A DNA stretch of 64,000 nucleotides from Loxodes magnus (lineage: Eukaryota; Ciliophora; Karyorelictea; Loxodida; Loxodidae): NCBI GenBank assembly GCA_946699065.1, contig CAMPDV010001286.1, forward strand, positions 1-64,000. Reading direction: 5' to 3'. Shown in pieces: positions 62,674-64,000 of the stretch. The stretch's first letter is position 1. Every line of letters begins with the position of its first letter. Both the position numbers and the translations under genes were made by a program. Under the pieces are notes generated by a model that worked only from the letters and a program-made list of their open reading frames with translations, was not told where the DNA came from and did no database searches.

Positions 62674-63360
62674 ATGGAAAATTTCTTGCAAAAAATCTCT
62701 TCTAAACAGAATCCATCCCAATCGATTTATGATTAGCAAAACATACTCTAAGAACTCAAAGCTATGTAATAGGAGTATTTTAAACTTTTAAGAAACTTAT
62801 AAGAGCTTGAAGGAAAAATAACTTACCTAATTTCTAACTCATAAATACTAAAAAATAAAAATTACAAAATAGACAAACTGAGAATTGAACAAATAGAATC
62901 CAATGTCAATCAATAAGTGGAATTGACTGAAAGCTTATTTCTAAAAAATACATCAACAAATAACCCCATGGATGTGAAGCCGAATCCTCTACCAGCAAAA
63001 ATTCCGATGGTAAAGAATAGAAAGTAATGCTGGTATTGCAGGAAATATGGTAACATTTTAGGATGTTACGAAAATTCTAATAAAAATAAAAAATTGAAAG
63101 TTTTAAGTTATGAAAATCCATTAGTAATCTATACTGCATTCTAGAAGGTTTATTATACAGAAAAAAAAGATATACATAGGAAATGAACTCTTGAAGGGAA
63201 TCGTATTTGCTCATTAGAGAAGAATTTGAATATGTTTAGAATCGAACTTGATTGGAGCAAGATACCTTTAATTAAAAGGGTAAACGGAGTACTGTAAAAT
63301 ATGTATTCTAAGAAGAAGACTCAGAAGAAGATTAGAAATGGAATAAAACTTAAGACAATT
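62674..63360 (+). CDS. coiled-coil / zinc-knuckle protein copy 6
   Basis: ATG at 62674 starts MENFLQKISSKQNPSQSIYD and continues as coiled coil (NILQELKAMQQEYFKLLRNL). A linker with NPMDVKPNPLP matches the PMEIE linker of copy 5. The knuckle is KQCWYCRKYGNILGCYEN (CX2CX4NX3C). The C-terminal region includes ELDWSKIPLIKRVNGVLQN, alignable with TIPNIKGWYTNEVL of copy 5. The frame is open throughout; a TGA at 63184-63186 would be Trp (HRKW-TLEG) or an early stop. The end is approximate. Function unknown; probably the same nucleic-acid-binding, LINE ORF1-like family. Confidence 0.55.
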
Positions 63361-63364
63361 TTAA

Positions 63365-63950
63365 ACTTTAAACTTTTTTATTAGTGGCAAACCAAATAAA
63401 GGTAACGCCACGTTAATAAATTATGTTATGTTATAGTTTCTAAAATTATCTAATAATTATTTTTCAAATATCGATGTATTGAATGCCTCTTTTTTAATTT
63501 TGGCAAAAAAATTTAAATAGTTAAGAATAAATAATTTTTTTTTATAAGATGTTAGATTATAACTTTTTATTTATTTTTTATTGACTTTTTTATAATTTAC
63601 GCTATAATAAAATAAAATAAAATAATAGTTATTTAGTATACAATCCTTATTAATTTATTAAAATAGCTATTTTATTAATTATTAATCTTTTAATTTTGCA
63701 ATTTATTAAGCTTTTAACTACATATATCTGGATCCTACAATTTTAAATATTTGCTGTTTTTAATTAAGTAATTTTTATTTATCTTTTTTAATTATTTGAT
63801 ATTATCATTTTAGTAAAGATATTTTGATTTACAATTTATTAATTTTAAAATTACTATTAATAAAGGATTTAAATTTTTTTAAATTTAATATGAATAAATT
63901 AAAATAGCTTAGTTATTAATAATTTATCATGTATTTTTCTTTTTATTATA
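63365..63950. other. AT-rich intergenic DNA
   Basis: A/T runs only; ends at hairpin repeat copy 3. Confidence 0.6.
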
Positions 63951-64000
63951 AAGAGCTGCGCACCAACGAGGTGCTACTCGCTATATAATCAAATTTATTT
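63951..64000 (+). repeat. hairpin repeat copy 3 (reaches window edge)
   Basis: aagagctgcgcaccaacgag followed by gtgctactcgctatataatc and aaatttattt. Closest to copy 1 in its core and to copy 2 in its tail. Unlike the other two copies, no GC-richer island precedes it. Confidence 0.9.

Overview
The window is AT-rich eukaryotic DNA, almost certainly from a ciliate whose nuclear code has no dedicated stop codon. In-frame TAA and TAG fall where glutamine is expected in WD40 and TPR repeats. TGA falls at invariant tryptophans (kinase GSPQW-MAPE, WD40 DQK-W-IVSG) and also appears to end genes. TAR=Gln with TGA=Trp/stop is the karyorelict code (Loxodes, Parduczia); the heterotrich Condylostoma is the main alternative. 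Because genes here seem to end at TGA and sit in long, repeat-filled DNA, I favour a Loxodes-like karyorelict (inference). With this code nearly every frame is open, so genes were called from protein-like composition and recognisable motifs, not from ORF length.

Layout. 0-14 kb: AT-rich DNA with decayed coiled-coil/zinc-knuckle genes and two WD40 remnants. 13.6-16.1 kb: 3' part of a LINE, running in the same frame into an unidentified ORF. 16.6-25.2 kb: a TPR remnant and a very long TPR-protein kinase gene. 28.4-29.8 kb: a shortened TPR-kinase copy. 31-32.5 kb: an unidentified gene. 34.7-37.4 kb: TPR remnant. 40.8-42.5 kb: a third TPR-kinase. 42.9-45.9 kb: 5' part of a LINE (endonuclease and start of reverse transcriptase), a tRNA-Gly(TCC) and a coiled-coil protein with a canonical CCHC knuckle. 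46.5-48.6 kb: an intact TPR-pseudokinase with nine near-identical 102-bp TPR units. 49.5-52.8 kb: an unidentified gene and another zinc-knuckle protein. 54.5-59.2 kb: a RING-coiled-coil-WD40 gene, a coiled-coil gene and a damaged RING paralogue on the other strand. 57.9-64 kb: two islands of higher GC and three copies of a hairpin-bearing repeat.

Theme. The window is a nursery of repeat-protein genes (TPR-kinases, RING/WD40 proteins) in all stages from intact to decayed, mixed with LINE pieces and a dispersed zinc-knuckle family. The TPR-kinases are probably signalling proteins whose TPR arrays expand and contract by recombination; one copy has lost the catalytic residues while keeping an open frame. 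All coordinates of decayed genes are approximate.
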